The position numbers and the translations under genes are program-made. From Macrostomum hystrix (lineage: Eukaryota > Platyhelminthes > Macrostomidae), in contig CATNEN010000007.1 in the NCBI GenBank assembly GCA_950097015.1, positions 1,922,001 to 1,986,000 on the forward strand: DNA of 64,000 nt, written 5' to 3'. Below are positions 1 to 11,991 of the stretch, one piece after another (position 1 is the first letter of the stretch; every line of letters begins with the position of its first letter). The notes under the pieces were generated by a model. The model was given only the letters and a program-made list of their open reading frames with translations. It did not search any database and was not told where the DNA came from.

Positions 1-287
1 ATGAATTGAAATCAACTAAGAACTGCTAATTCAAGATTACCGATTAACTAACCGATGAAATCTCTGCACAAACTCCTGGGCATGCTGAGCAAAGCAGAAT
101 GTGATATAGGCCTGGCCATTGTTTGAGTACACCTGGCAGCTCTGTTTGATATGGGCAGCGGAATGCGGTATAATAAAAATAAGTTGCAGCTTTTGATAAA
201 TAATGCTTTCACTAACAGGCTTGTCACTACTAATAACCATACTGTAGCTCCCTAATTACACCTACCCTTTTAGCTTTAACCTAAAAC
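1..287. other. unannotated stretch beyond the minisatellite
   Basis: No exon, RNA gene or clear repeat was recognised here. By position it is probably still inside the intron of the RBM33-like gene that starts at 4019 on the minus strand, because that gene must continue to the left of the window. Confidence 0.4.
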
Positions 288-2412
288 TACTCAGTTAGCA
301 ATACCCTAAAACCCACCTCCTCAGTTAGCAATACCCTAAAACCCACCTCCTCAGTTAGCAATACCCTAAAACCCGCCTCCTCAGTTAGCAATACCCTAAA
401 ACCCACCCCCTCAGTTAGCAATACCCTGAAACCCACCTCCTCAGTTAGCAATTACCCTAAAACCCACCTCCTCAGTTAGCAATTACCCTAAAAAACGCCT
501 CCTCAGTTAGCAATTACCCTAAAACCCGCCTCCTCAGTTAGCAATACCCTAAAAAACGCCTCCTCAGTTAGCAATACCCTAAAACCCACCTCCTCAGTTA
601 GCAATACCCTAAAACCCGCCTCCTCAGTTAGCAATTACCCTAAAACCCGCCTCCTCAGTTAGCAATTACCCTAAAACCCGCCTCCTCAGTTAGCAATTAC
701 CCTAAAACCTACCTCCTCAGTTAGCAATTACCCTAAAACCCGCCTCCTCAGTTAGCAATTACCCTAAAACCCGCCTCCTCAGTTAGCAATTACCCTAAAA
801 CCCACCTCCTCAGTTAGCAATTACCCTAAAACCCACCTCCTCAGTTAGCAATTTACCCTAAAAACGCCTCCTCAGTTAGCAATTACCCTAAAACCTACCT
901 CCTCAGTTAGCAATTACCCTAAAACCCGCCTCCTCAGTTAGCAATTACCCTAAAACCCGCCTCCTCAGTTAGCCATTACCCTAAAACCCACCTCCTCAGT
1001 TAGCAATACCCTAAAACCCGCCTCCTCAGTTAGCAATACCCTAAAACCCACCTCCTCAGTTAGCAATACCCTAAAACCCACCTCCTCAGTTAGCAATACC
1101 CTAAAACCCGCCTCCTCAGTTAGCAATACCCTAAAAAACGCCTCCTCAGTTAGCAATTACCCTAAAACCCACCTCCTCAGTTAGCAATACCCTAAAACCT
1201 ACCTCCTCAGTTAGCAATACCCTAAAACCCACCTCCTCAGTTAGCAATACCCTAAAACCCACCTCCTCAGTTAGCAATACCCTAAAACCCGCCTCCTCAG
1301 TTAGCAATACCCTAAAACCCGCCTCCTCAGTTAGCAATTACCCTAAAACCCACCTCCTCAGTTAGCAATACCCTAAAACCCACCTCCTCAGTTAGCAATA
1401 CCCTAAAACCCACCTCCTCAGTTAGCAATACCCTAAAACCCGCCTCCTCAGTTAGCAATACCCTAAAACCCACCTCCGCAGTTAGCAATACCCTAAAACC
1501 TACCTCCTCAGTTAGCAATTACCCTAAAAAACGCCTCCTCAGTTAGCAATACCCTAAAACCCGCCTCCTCAGTTAGCAATTACCCTAAAACCCACCTCCT
1601 CAGTTAGCAATTACCCTAAAACCCACTTCCTCAGTTAGCAATTTACCCTAAAAACGCCTCCTCAGTTAGCAATTACCCTAAAACCTACCTCCTCAGTTAG
1701 CAATACCCTAAAACCCACCTCCTCAGTTAGCAATACCCTAAAACCCACCTCCTCAGTTAGCAATACCCTAAAACCCACCTCCTCAGTTAGCAATACCCTA
1801 AAACCCACCTCCTCAGTTAGCAATTACCCTAAAACCCACCTCCTCAGTTAGCAATTACCCTAAAACCCGCCTCCTCAGTTAGCAATACCCTAAAACCCAC
1901 CTCCTCAGTTAGCAATACCCTAAAACCCACCTCCTCAGTTAGCAATACCCTAAAACCCGCCTCCTCAGTTAGCAATTACCCTAAAACCCGCCTCCTCAGT
2001 TAGCAATACCCTAAAACCCACCTCCTCAGTTAGCAATACCCTAAAACCCGCCTCCTCAGTTAGCAATACCCTAAAACCCACCTCCGCAGTTAGCAATACC
2101 CTAAAACCTACCTCCTCAGTTAGCAATTACCCTAAAAAACGCCTCCTCAGTTAGCAATACCCTAAAACCCGCCTCCTCAGTTAGCAATTACCCTAAAACC
2201 CACCTCCTCAGTTAGCAATTACCCTAAAGCCGCCTCCTCAGTTAGCAATTACCCTAAAACCCGCCTCCTCAGTTAGCAATTTACCCTAAAAACGCCTCCT
2301 CAGTTAGCAATTACCCTAAAACCCGCCTCCTCAGTTAGCAATTACCCTAAAGCCGCCTCCTCAGTTAGCAATTACCCTAAAACCCGCCTCCTCAGTTAGC
2401 AATTACCCTAAA
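288..2412. repeat. 30/31-bp minisatellite in the RBM33-like intron
   Basis: About 70 head-to-tail copies of a unit containing CTCAGTTAGCAATACCCTAA, alternating between AATACCC and AATTACCC forms, with a few AATTTACCC forms. It ends about 40 bp from the splice donor at 2450. On the sense (minus) strand each unit contains a CTAAC branch-point-like word, a TTTTAG acceptor-like word and often an AGGTGGGT donor-like word. The short coding frames across it only translate the repeat. Confidence 0.95.
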
Positions 2413-2450
2413 AGTCATCGCCAATTGGGCAGAGATGCAGTGCGGCTTAC

Positions 2451-4019
2451 ATGAACAGGCCCGACCAGCTCTGTGTAGACTTTTAAATCGTTAGCAGCGA
2501 TGCCGGGCGGACAATTGACAATGCGAACTGATCGACGACCGTGAGCCACGCCAGCTGACACAGCGGCGGCAGCGGCGGCGGCGACAACTGTGGCTGCGGC
2601 GGCTGTGGAAGTCATGGGCAAGTTGTGTGAAAAGGAAGGCTGGCCCTGAGGAAACTGCTGCATAAGTAGCTGCTGTGGCTGCTGAAACGGAGCCTGCTGA
2701 AATAGCTGCGGATTCTGATGACGCATATGAGCCGGGTATTGCTGCTGCTGATTGTGATTACCACCGGCACCAATCGGCCTAGCTGGCCCGGTCATTAACA
2801 AACTGCCCGGCCTGGCTGCAAACTGCTGTCGGGCCTGACCCATTAGCGGCTGCTGAAGCAGGGGTCGCGGCTGATTTCTCTGTTGAAGTTGGGGCCGCAC
2901 AGCTGATCCCGCTGCTGCAGCTATCGGAACTCCAGCCGGCTTCGAACCTCCGACTGTTGGAACGGTGCGATTTGAATTGTTCAGCTGTTGCTGCTGCTGG
3001 GGCTTTGCCTGAGCCGGCGGCTGCGTCGGCTGCGGTTTCGAAGGCGCCGAAGGTGGCGGCGGCTGCTTCGGCGGCGGCACGGCCACGCCCAGCCTGGTAA
3101 GTCGATTGTGCTCCTTCTGGTTCTGAATCATCCGCCTGATCCTAGCCTGCTTCTCCTTGTGCTCCTCGTAGCGACGCTGATAATCATCGTCCTCTTCATC
3201 ATTTATCACAATGAACTTTTGATCGGCCGGTTGGCTCTGCTGGCGACTGACGCCGACAGGCGCGGCGACAGTTGAGACGGCCTGAGCCGTTGCTGGCTGG
3301 GCAATCGAAACTGGAGGTGGCGCCGGTTTCACAACTACAGCCGGTGGATCTGGAGCGCGTCTTATAGTTAAAATGCCATTCTTGGCTAATTCAGTGGAGT
3401 CAAGCGATGTCTGCGACTGCTGCTGCATTCTTGGCGGCGGCGCCAGCGCAGGCATGGGAGACGAAGACTTTCTTTTTGCGCCAATGGATGCACCTGACTG
3501 AATCACCGGCGGCGGTGGCGGTGGCTGCTGCTGCCGATGCTGCTGTTGCTGAGACGGCTGCGGCTCAAGAGAGTCGTCCACTCCGCCAGCATCCTCCGCG
3601 GTGATCTGCAATATGTCATCATCGTCGTCTTCGTCAATATCTACGCCAACAACTATGGCGTCAACATCGTTGTCAACGATGCCATTGTCAGCGTCGTTGA
3701 AATTTTCATCGTCTGGACGATCAAGAATGTCATTGTCAACCAACTTTGAAGCGCTGGTAGAAGCAGTAGCTGTGGCCGAAGGTCCAGCTTGAGGAGCATC
3801 AGTCAGAGAGTCTGCATCGCTGCCTAACAGCTGATCCTCATCCTCTTCAGTCAGCTGATATCTGCCTCGATCATCGTGCAAGCCGAAAGCCGAAGCTGAG
3901 CCCACCGCACCGGTGGCTGTGCGATATCCGCGAACAAGTTCATCATCGTCCGAGTCTTCAATGTCATCGTCAATGTCTGGCTCCAGGTCTAGATCCTTGG
4001 AGTAGCGATAGCGCGACAT
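2451..4019 (-). CDS. RBM33-like RNA-binding protein, 5' coding exon (partial)
   Basis: One long exon encodes 523 residues from the ATG at 4019. The N-terminal ~140 residues are strongly acidic, with aspartate/glutamate runs. The middle is proline/glutamine/alanine rich, with a charged helical stretch (YQRRYEEHKEKQARIRRMI) near residue 290. The last ~25 residues (SVRIVNCPPGIAANDL and on) look like the first strand and helix of an RRM. That order (acidic N-terminus, Q/P-rich middle, late RRM) is what RBM33 proteins show, but the match is by architecture, so orthology is inferred. The exon ends in phase 0 at a GTAAG donor (2450), so the open frame running on to 2415 is intron read-through. The rest of the RRM lies left of the window. 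A TTGTTTCCAG acceptor sits at 4035-4036, 15 bases before the ATG, so the exon begins at 4034 after a 5'-UTR intron or a trans-splice site. Confidence 0.6.
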
Positions 4020-4034
4020 GGCGATGATCGATGT

Positions 4035-5100
4035 CTGGAAACAAAGAAATCACATGCATATTTAATTAGATATTACATACGCATTTCCCAATTTCAACCC
4101 TTTGAAATTAAAGTATCAGGGATATTAAAGTGTCTTGCAGAAGGACACAATTGTTTCAAAAGTCTGAAATTTTAAGCATGAAACAAATTATTTTTTGTCA
4201 ATCTAAAGTCTAAATGAATATGTAAGTTTTATTGGTTAATAGAAAATTCCAGCAAGCAAAAAAGCTTTGGACTCCAAAGTGTCAATCAAATATACAGGAG
4301 CTATTACAAGCTGCATTGTTTGTAGCATGTAGAATTTTTGGTTTATATATAAATACGAGTATATTGTTTTAATCAATGTTGACATAAACTAGAGATGATC
4401 CATAAACATATATTTTTTTAATTGAAATTGAAATTCACACTTCCTGAGATTAAAATACTTCAAAAGTTACAAATTTAAAAATTCCTTTAACTGGCTACTT
4501 ATAGTAAAATTAATACTCAAAGTTATTATGCTGCTTTCAACTTGTTTGCTTCTCTGTGATTATGAATTACTTCACTATAGTAACTTTCCAAGACATTTCT
4601 GCTTTTCTATATTTGACTTCAAAGTCATTTTACATAGTAGAGTTCCCAACTCATGACAAAGCCACAGAAAGCTCAATCTACCCCATCCACGTGTAGCACA
4701 CCCTCATGAATGCTACTGAGTATGTTAGGTGAGCTGAAAAAAAGTAAGCAACATTAAGCTTGAACAAGCAATTGAAACTGAAACATCAATTTAACTATCT
4801 AGTGCAGGGGCCAACAAACTCAGGACTGCATCTTTTTGTAATCCCTAATTGCTAAATTGGTCCACAAACTGATTTCACAAACTCTATTCCATACTCATCC
4901 CCATCCCCTATCTCTAGGCTGGGGAGAGAAAATGGTAGGCTTAATTATGGAAAATGGAAATGGAAATTTCCAATTACCAAAGCAGAAAATGGTAATTGAG
5001 GGGTTTTGGGTCAAGTAAATTGTGTGTAAACAATAAATAGGTTTAAGCTTTAATAGAGACAAGGACCTATTGAGATTAATCTTTCATATTAATTCATATT
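4035..5100. other. AT-rich intergenic DNA with a SINE fragment
   Basis: No coding signal was seen. At about 4119-4165 there is a short stretch (AGTGTCTTGCAGAAGGACAC) like the central part of the SINE at 11344-11575. At 4804-4835 there is a degraded GC-poor version of a hAT-like end (CAGGGGCCAACAAACTC). The rest is unassigned. Confidence 0.4.
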
Positions 5101-5510
5101 AACAGTAGGACTACCAAGCCATTTTGCCGCCCGTTTTTATACCAAGGGGGGGATTCCCCCCTGACAATTTTTTTTGCTGCACCCGAACGGAACAATGCAA
5201 GCACACGAAACTCAAGAACACGGGCCAACTTTTTGTTGCGCATCTTCTGAAACAAGAAACAAGTCGCCAGCTCTTCAGACCGTCGAGATATTCAATGTTT
5301 CTGGCCGAAGGTCCGATTTTTCCCATAAGAGCTAGTGTATTTCATACACCCCTATACACGAATTTGCACTGCGCCTCAGTGCGGCCTTGCAAGGCCTTTA
5401 AAATTTATCAGCATGTCACCCGAGTGTGCCTGCATCGTCTCCGTCTTCGGTGGTCACCTACCTTTATCTAGACAGACTGCTGGACCTTCAACAAGTGGCA
5501 CCAGCCGACT

Positions 5511-5785
5511 AAAGCGAATTTCTCTACTTTCGCTGATCAAGCCTCGACATTGGGCAACACTTAACGACTTTACATGCTCCTCTAGTCCGTCAACCAATCA
5601 GTCACCACCCCGACGCCGTCAGCAGGGTGCCTCCAGCTGGCAATGGAGTCCCTAAAGCGAATTACTCTACTTTCACTGATCAAGCCTCGACATTGGGCAA
5701 CACTCAACTACTATACATGCTCCACTAGTCCGTCAACCAATCAGTCACCACCCCGACGCCGTCAGCACCGTCAGCAAGGTCAACA
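5511..5785. repeat. 143-bp direct duplication
   Basis: Two adjacent copies starting at 5511 and 5654 (offset 143), each opening with AAAGCGAATT and sharing the words CAAGCCTCGACATTGGGCAA and CCGTCAACCAATCAGTCACC. They differ by scattered substitutions and a small CCGTCAGCA insertion at the end of the second copy. The surrounding 5100-6480 has short open frames with no recognisable domain. Confidence 0.8.
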
Positions 5786-8700
5786 GGTTTCTGTTAAAAG
5801 TGAATGTACGCCTTAAGACAGCATATAGTCTCTATTTCCAGTGAATTTTGTGCTACAAAAAATTATTATTGGTTTTATCGGTTATTATTAGATTATTATT
5901 CGAGCACTGATAAGCAAGAGCGCGCTCAAAACGAGTGTAACAGAAGAAAGAAATTGTCTTTAAAAGTCATTACATTTTGTGCAGACAAACCGCTACTTTT
6001 GATTGAGGCAGGTATCACACAGGTAAATATCGTTTCGATGCCTCTTGCATACGAAGCTAGCGCAGAAGGCACAGTTTTTGTTGCGCGTGTTCAGCGAGTA
6101 CTTTTCCGCACTTGTGCTTCTTTCAGCCATGCATAGTCGACACCGCCCTCGCTGTCCAGCTGGTTGTTCCGCAGAAGTACGAGCAGGGCGCAGACTTCCA
6201 GATTGGATGTTCAACACTGTGTTGAAAAGTGATCTTAGATGACTTGACATTCCGTTTGGTCACGTGCACGACGTTCGATCTGTGGTTGCAGCAACCCGGA
6301 AGCTTGCACATAAGACCAGTATGACCGGAAAGACGGTACACTGTGTGTCCGTTGATCCATGCTATATTGAGCATATGACCGGTGAAAATAGTCCTTTCAA
6401 GACAGCGGGACATTCAATGGCAGTTCATTGTCGAAGCCATTCTGTTGATGGTGTCAGTGCTGGCCTTGGTTAGATTATAGTGCTGTATCAGCTCTGGCTT
6501 GTTCTTTGGGGGCACACGACGGCTGTCATAGTGACTAGTCGACAACAGAATTACAGTTTTCTATGGTTCTCTATGATCTCTATGATTTATGGCAGGTGCC
6601 AGGTGCCAAACAATGCCAGTAAGCTTACTATTGTTTAACTGCTGTCTTTATGCTGGGCCCAAATTTTGATTTGTGTTTTGACATTTTGTGTTTTGAATCT
6701 AAGATACTAAGTCCAGTGTTTCCTGACTGAGTATGCAATGTGCCACCAGAAAAAAAATGCTAATTCAATTCAGCAATATTCCCATGTAAGCATGCATGCC
6801 CAATTTTTTGGGGTCTAAAGAAAATCTCAACATGCTGCTGCCCCACCCAGCAGACTCCAATTCTTTAATTGGCTAGTTAATATCATTGGTTGACAATGAT
6901 AGTCCAATAGCAGATATTTGTCTTGCTTGCTTTGAGCCTGTGGGCAGTAACTAGCAGGCACTAGAATGTGACATTGACATTGCTGTGGCACAGGGAGATG
7001 CAGACAAATTACCCAAACTTGGCCTGTTGAGGTAAATTTGCCTGGTCTTGTACCAGATGTCAGCATTGCCAGTGGAACAAGTAAAAGGAAGGAAGCCATG
7101 GTGCATTGTACAGTAAATGTTGTGCCACAGGCATTGAATACCAAGGCCAATTTCACAGTGGGCAATCAGCTCACACCTGCAAGCCACACCTTCATGAGGG
7201 TGTGAAGTGCAAAATGCTAGAGAACCAGAAGACAGAGGCAAAGCAAGCTTGCTTTTGACTGGCTACTGTGCTGGTGGAGGCCACCTCCTACACAATGAGG
7301 CTCAGCTGATGCCAGTGTATGTTGCCTAGTGTGCAGGCAGGCCACTCAAGAATGCCAACAGAAGTTGCATTTTCAAAAACTTCAGGAGTTGGAAAAATGC
7401 AACTGTACCAAGTATTGAGCCAATGAGCTCTCTGTTTGTAGCTTTCTGCTTGCCACCTGGGCCACATCCCCATTTTTGGTAGGCAAGCTAGTGAACAAGT
7501 ACAGCAACAACAAAAGGAGTAGCAGGCTAAATCAACTTTTATTTTAAACTCATTTTTTATCAGAAAACATAAGCCAGCATGCAGCTGATTATATTAAAAA
7601 AGCAAAACTGTTGCAATTGTTGTTCTGCATTTTTAATCCTGCATATATTTAATCTCTGTCTCTCTCACCTGCCATAATGTGCGCTTTATTATTGATTGCT
7701 CTCACCACCTCCATTTTGACCCACCTATGCTAACCCCTTGCTATCCTTTCATCCACCATATCTTATGACATTCAAGCTGGCTTGCTTGCTTGACTGTAAA
7801 TCAATGTAATAAACTGGTAATGGGCTTTAGGCCCAAACTGGCCTGGACATCTCTCTTCCCAAACTAGAACTTTTTTTCTCAAAAACACTTTCTGCTCTTG
7901 TTCCCACCTTCTTGCCTACCTCTGTTTCTCTTCTGACTCCTTGTATCTTTATTTCCTTGTGTCTCTGTGTCTTTGTGCCTTTTTATCTTTGTATTTATCC
8001 ATTCTCTGTGCTGTATTTCATCATTACATATACACATAAGCTTGTATGTGTTGTTTTTAACAAGTATTTCTGTTACATATATACAAAAATTCTTATGGTC
8101 CTAACACCTAGAATTGTCTGGTCCCAAGTCCAGAATGAGAAATAAAGGGACATTGTGCACTTTAAAGCCAACTACAATATACCAATATATATGCATAAAC
8201 TATATATATGTAGCATATACAGCATATAGAATTGAGCTACACCTCCACAATTTGTGCTGCATACACATGGTCTATAGCCCTAACTAGTCTGTTTACAAGT
8301 GTATACTCTAGGCAATTATTTTTCTTTTTATAGTATGAATTAAAATTTAATGAATTTATATGAACAAATTGAAACATTAATATAATCACCTGGAACACTC
8401 ATGTTTTGTCCTCAGTTTTCTGTATATTGTAGACAGTTGCAACTATAAATTGAGTCAACAATGTTGTATCTATTGATAAATGACAAACTGACCTAACTTT
8501 AAGATTTGCCAATTGGCTAGATAAAAATGAGTCTAATCTGAAAAGTGATGAGTGATAATGACAAAAAAGCAGATAATGACATGTCTAGGAACCTTTGCGA
8601 GTATCATGAATTCCAGTCATTTTGGCCATACGCAGTTTCAGCCATAGCCACTTTGGACAAAAGCCAAATGAGCATAATAATGCTACATTATGTTACTGAA

Positions 8701-10366
8701 TTGGCAGCCAATTCCACAGCAGTAAATGCTTTCTTGCACTGTGCAGCCAAACTCATTGGCAATACTAGTAATGGCAAGTGAAATGCGCTTATCAGCAGTA
8801 CTGAACTATTTGCATTGGTTCAGAATATTCACGTTTTTACCATTCTTTGTGTACTAAGTTCTCTTCTTTTAAGTTTTATTACTTTTATAGTGCGAAAATA
8901 CTTCAAGCATGTATTTAAAATTCTTTGTCATTATAAAAGTTGAATTCATGCTTTCCATTGTCAATATCAAATAAAATTAACAACTCTTTAATAAATTAGA
9001 AATGTTGTCAGAATGTTGTGAGTTTAAATAAGTATGGGGCACAACTGGTTTGTTGCTGAAAAGGTTTGAGGCCATAATGGCTTTTGGCTGAAACGCAGAT
9101 GGCCAAAACAACGGGTTACCAGTATCATAGGCCCTAATATAAGGGAATCATATACAACACAATGACATTGATGACAAATGACAGCAACAACAAGATTATT
9201 GTAATGAAGCTCATGTTTTGTTAGTTTATCCAAAGATATATTTTTATAGAAGTAGGTAAAATTGAAATAGGCCTAGTTTCATTTTCATAACAGGGCCTAT
9301 GGGCAAAGTGAATAGGGCCTATGAGCAAAGTTACATATTAGGCCTATTAAATTAGGCCTTACCTTAGGGCCTACATGTTACATTTTATTACTCCATATAT
9401 TTTACATAAATCATATATTTAAAATAGGGTCTCTAGTCATAGATTAGGTTTTAACATTATAGCAAATGCTAAGTGAAGCTGCTAACTAAGGACATCGTTT
9501 ACTACTTATTTACTACTTTAGGCCTACTTTAAATTATTGCATTATTATATAATATAAGATATAAAAAATAATACGTTTAGTGCTACTGCATTGGAATGGA
9601 AACCGCAGATCTCATTATGATGCTCCATTTCACTATTCTTACAAATGTCTAACTAGTCTAACACGTCGTTTCAACATTATTGATATCTGGTGGCTTTTCG
9701 TCTACATATTTACTCCTATTCGGTTCATTCTTTAAACGATGAGAAATTCTGAAGTCGATTCTGCTCTTTGAAGGAGGTTCAAAGCCAATCAAGGGTTTCA
9801 GGAGGTTTTATTTAGAACAAAATAAAATCTAAGACGACGTGCAAACTTATCATTGAGCAAAAAATAACAACAATTTCGACAATGAAAAATACAAGAAGGA
9901 CTCTTTAAAAATCCAGTTTCTTTTAACTAAAATTACTTTCTGCTTTTTTTAAAAACTTTTTTTCCACGCTTCAATCAAGAGGAAACCTGCGTACTTGTTC
10001 GTTTTTTCGAGTTAGTAAGTATTATATGATCAATATTTAAATGTGCATTTAAACAAAAAGTCGTGAGCAAAAAAATAACTAATTGGTGATTTTACCTTAA
10101 ACTTACTTAACTTTACTTGACACGGGTAGAGATGAGCACTGGGAGAGATGATCAGACACGGGACGGGTAGCTAGAGACGAGACACGGGTAGAGATGAGAA
10201 CTCAAGAAGAGAAGAGAAGCATTGAAGTCGGTCGTAAAAACTGAAGTTAAAGCAGTTGAAACAAGTAGCGATATGGCTAAGAGTTTTAGTAAAATTTATA
10301 AAGAGTATAAGCGAAGTGGATAAGTAGGTGAGCATAGAAACCCCCAGATACTGCTGAGTGTTCTGC
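5786..10366. other. gene-poor AT-rich region
   Basis: Only short frames without domain resemblance were found on either strand. Visible structure is limited to poly-pyrimidine stretches near 7850-8000 and repeated AGGCCTA words between 9270 and 9540. No exon, RNA gene or complete transposon was supported. Confidence 0.4.
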
Positions 10367-10705
10367 TTAATAATAATAATAATAATAATTGCAGGAGGGC
10401 TGCAAGTGATAGCACATCGTTTGCTGACACTATGATATAGACCTGCAGCCAGCGAGGAGGCAAGTCTGTCCATTTCGCTGACTCCTGAGCACACACGCAC
10501 ACAGATACGGTACACAGACACACGCTCATACATGTGTGTACATCTGCCCTGACTTTCTCATCGTCAGGCAGTGTACAGGGCGTCAATTGCAGGACAAGCC
10601 CCCAAGCCTTCTCTCTGCGACTGCGCCCCAAATGAATGTGGCCTCGCCATGGAATCGAGCTCAGGGACCTTGTGCGACAGTGCTCTGCCACTCACTCTGT
10701 CCTGC
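10367..10705 (-). repeat. tRNA-derived SINE, family 1, copy 1
   Basis: Reading the minus strand, the head at about 10700 carries TGGCAGAGC (A-box-like) and GAGCTCGATTCC (B-box-like). The body then has the words GGCGCAG, GGCTTGGGGGCTTGTC and AGTCAGGGCAGATGTACACA, and it ends in an (ATT)n tail at about 10367-10388. The same order of words recurs at 34150-34412 and, shortened, at 61530-61705. The copy is diverged from the other two. Confidence 0.8.
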
Positions 10706-11343
10706 AATTACAGAGCCTTCCTAAAAGTACAACTCGGGAAGAAGCGTACTTTCTTGTTAATTAGTACGATTGTTTTTTTGTAATAGCTCCATTACTAATA
10801 TTATTTAACTTTTCGTAATTAGCAAATTAAAGCGTCATATATTCAACTATTTTAACAATTAAATGTAATCTATATGTACTTTAGAGAGTAATGCTGTAAT
10901 TTTTTACGTTTCTACATTTATATCTGTTTAGATAGTAACAGCGCATATTAAGTTGCCCTTTTTGAATTTGATATCATTTTGGTGAAGATTGAATGTTAAT
11001 GATATTATTTTTATTATCGCTTCTTAAGAAGTAAAAATAAATAAAAAGCTAGTTACATATTTTACAGGCGAACAATTAAAAAAGGGTCGCTTTAAAACTT
11101 GGAATGCGTTGTATATATTTTATCAGTGTGACATTCCATTTCAAGTAAGTAGTCTTTGTGCGTGGATGTGGTTTTTGCGACATTGAATGTTCGCATTCGT
11201 CATTACATTTTTAAGAAATCAAACAAATCTGAAATGATGCGCTCTGGTTAACTCGAGACCGTGTAACTCGTGGACAACACGTTACACAAATGAGGATAAA
11301 TTTATTGTTTGATAATAGTAATAACTGATTCCACCTGCCCAAA
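10706..11343. other. AT-rich spacer between SINEs
   Basis: No coding or structural signal was recognised in these 640 bases. Confidence 0.4.
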
Positions 11344-11575
11344 TCGGGTCGGATGTGCAGCCATATCTGCGCGGCGCATCTGAAGGCTGTTCAGTCCATG
11401 GACTGGGGGACGCCACACCCACCCTCAATTACCCCCAACAGATGCTGCGTGAACAAAGCAGAGTCAAGTGTCTTGCTAAAGGACACAAATTTTTACAGTT
11501 GATTTGGGGAATCGAACCCCCGACCCTGAATTCGTGAGCTGACGCTCCAACTACTAGGCTACAACAGATAGATTA
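11344..11575 (-). repeat. tRNA-derived SINE, family 2, copy 1
   Basis: On the minus strand the head (from about 11575) reads as a tRNA-like unit with TAGCCTAGTAGTTGGAGC as A-box region and GGGTTCGATTCCCC as B box. A TTGTGTCCTTTAGCAAGACA block follows, then a conserved tail around GTCCATGGACTGAACAG. A second copy lies at 35975-36185. The TTGTGTCC..GCAAGACA block resembles the core seen in many metazoan SINEs; that is a recollection, not a search result. Confidence 0.8.
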
Positions 11576-11991
11576 CAAGTGCCCTATACATAAAACTGGG
11601 CAAAAAACAAGCAAAATAAAAATAAAAATCACACTCTAAGGGAATCTATAAAATTATTTGGGCTGAGTACAAAACTTAAATAAGAAAATCTGACATTTGA
11701 ATGGCTTATATTATACATATAAGAGACGAGAGAAATGGCGTGGTGCAGTCCATTGTTGAAAGTGGAGAGTACAGAATAAATGGTGGTGGAATAAAACATG
11801 CAAGCAATGTCACATTGGCTGCTAGTACCTGCTCTAATGGCAGTCTCAATTTTAAATAGATAAAAAACACTTGCATATTACTTGAAAAATCCCCTTCATA
11901 CTACTGACTATGCTATGAATAAGGAATGCATAAACTCGTGTTCAAGTTTATAGATAAGTAGCTAGCTGGTATCTGCATCCATTGCGGAGTC

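Noticed and set aside
965-1518. Small LTEEVGFRV repeat proteins on the minus strand
   Set aside because: Translations of the 30/31-bp array inside an intron.
288-2412. Telomere-like CCCTAAA words
   Set aside because: The period is 30/31 bp with unrelated spacer, so it is a minisatellite and not a telomeric or interstitial telomere array.
2988-3792. Plus-strand arginine/leucine- and serine-rich frames
   Set aside because: Antisense shadows of the RBM33-like exon.
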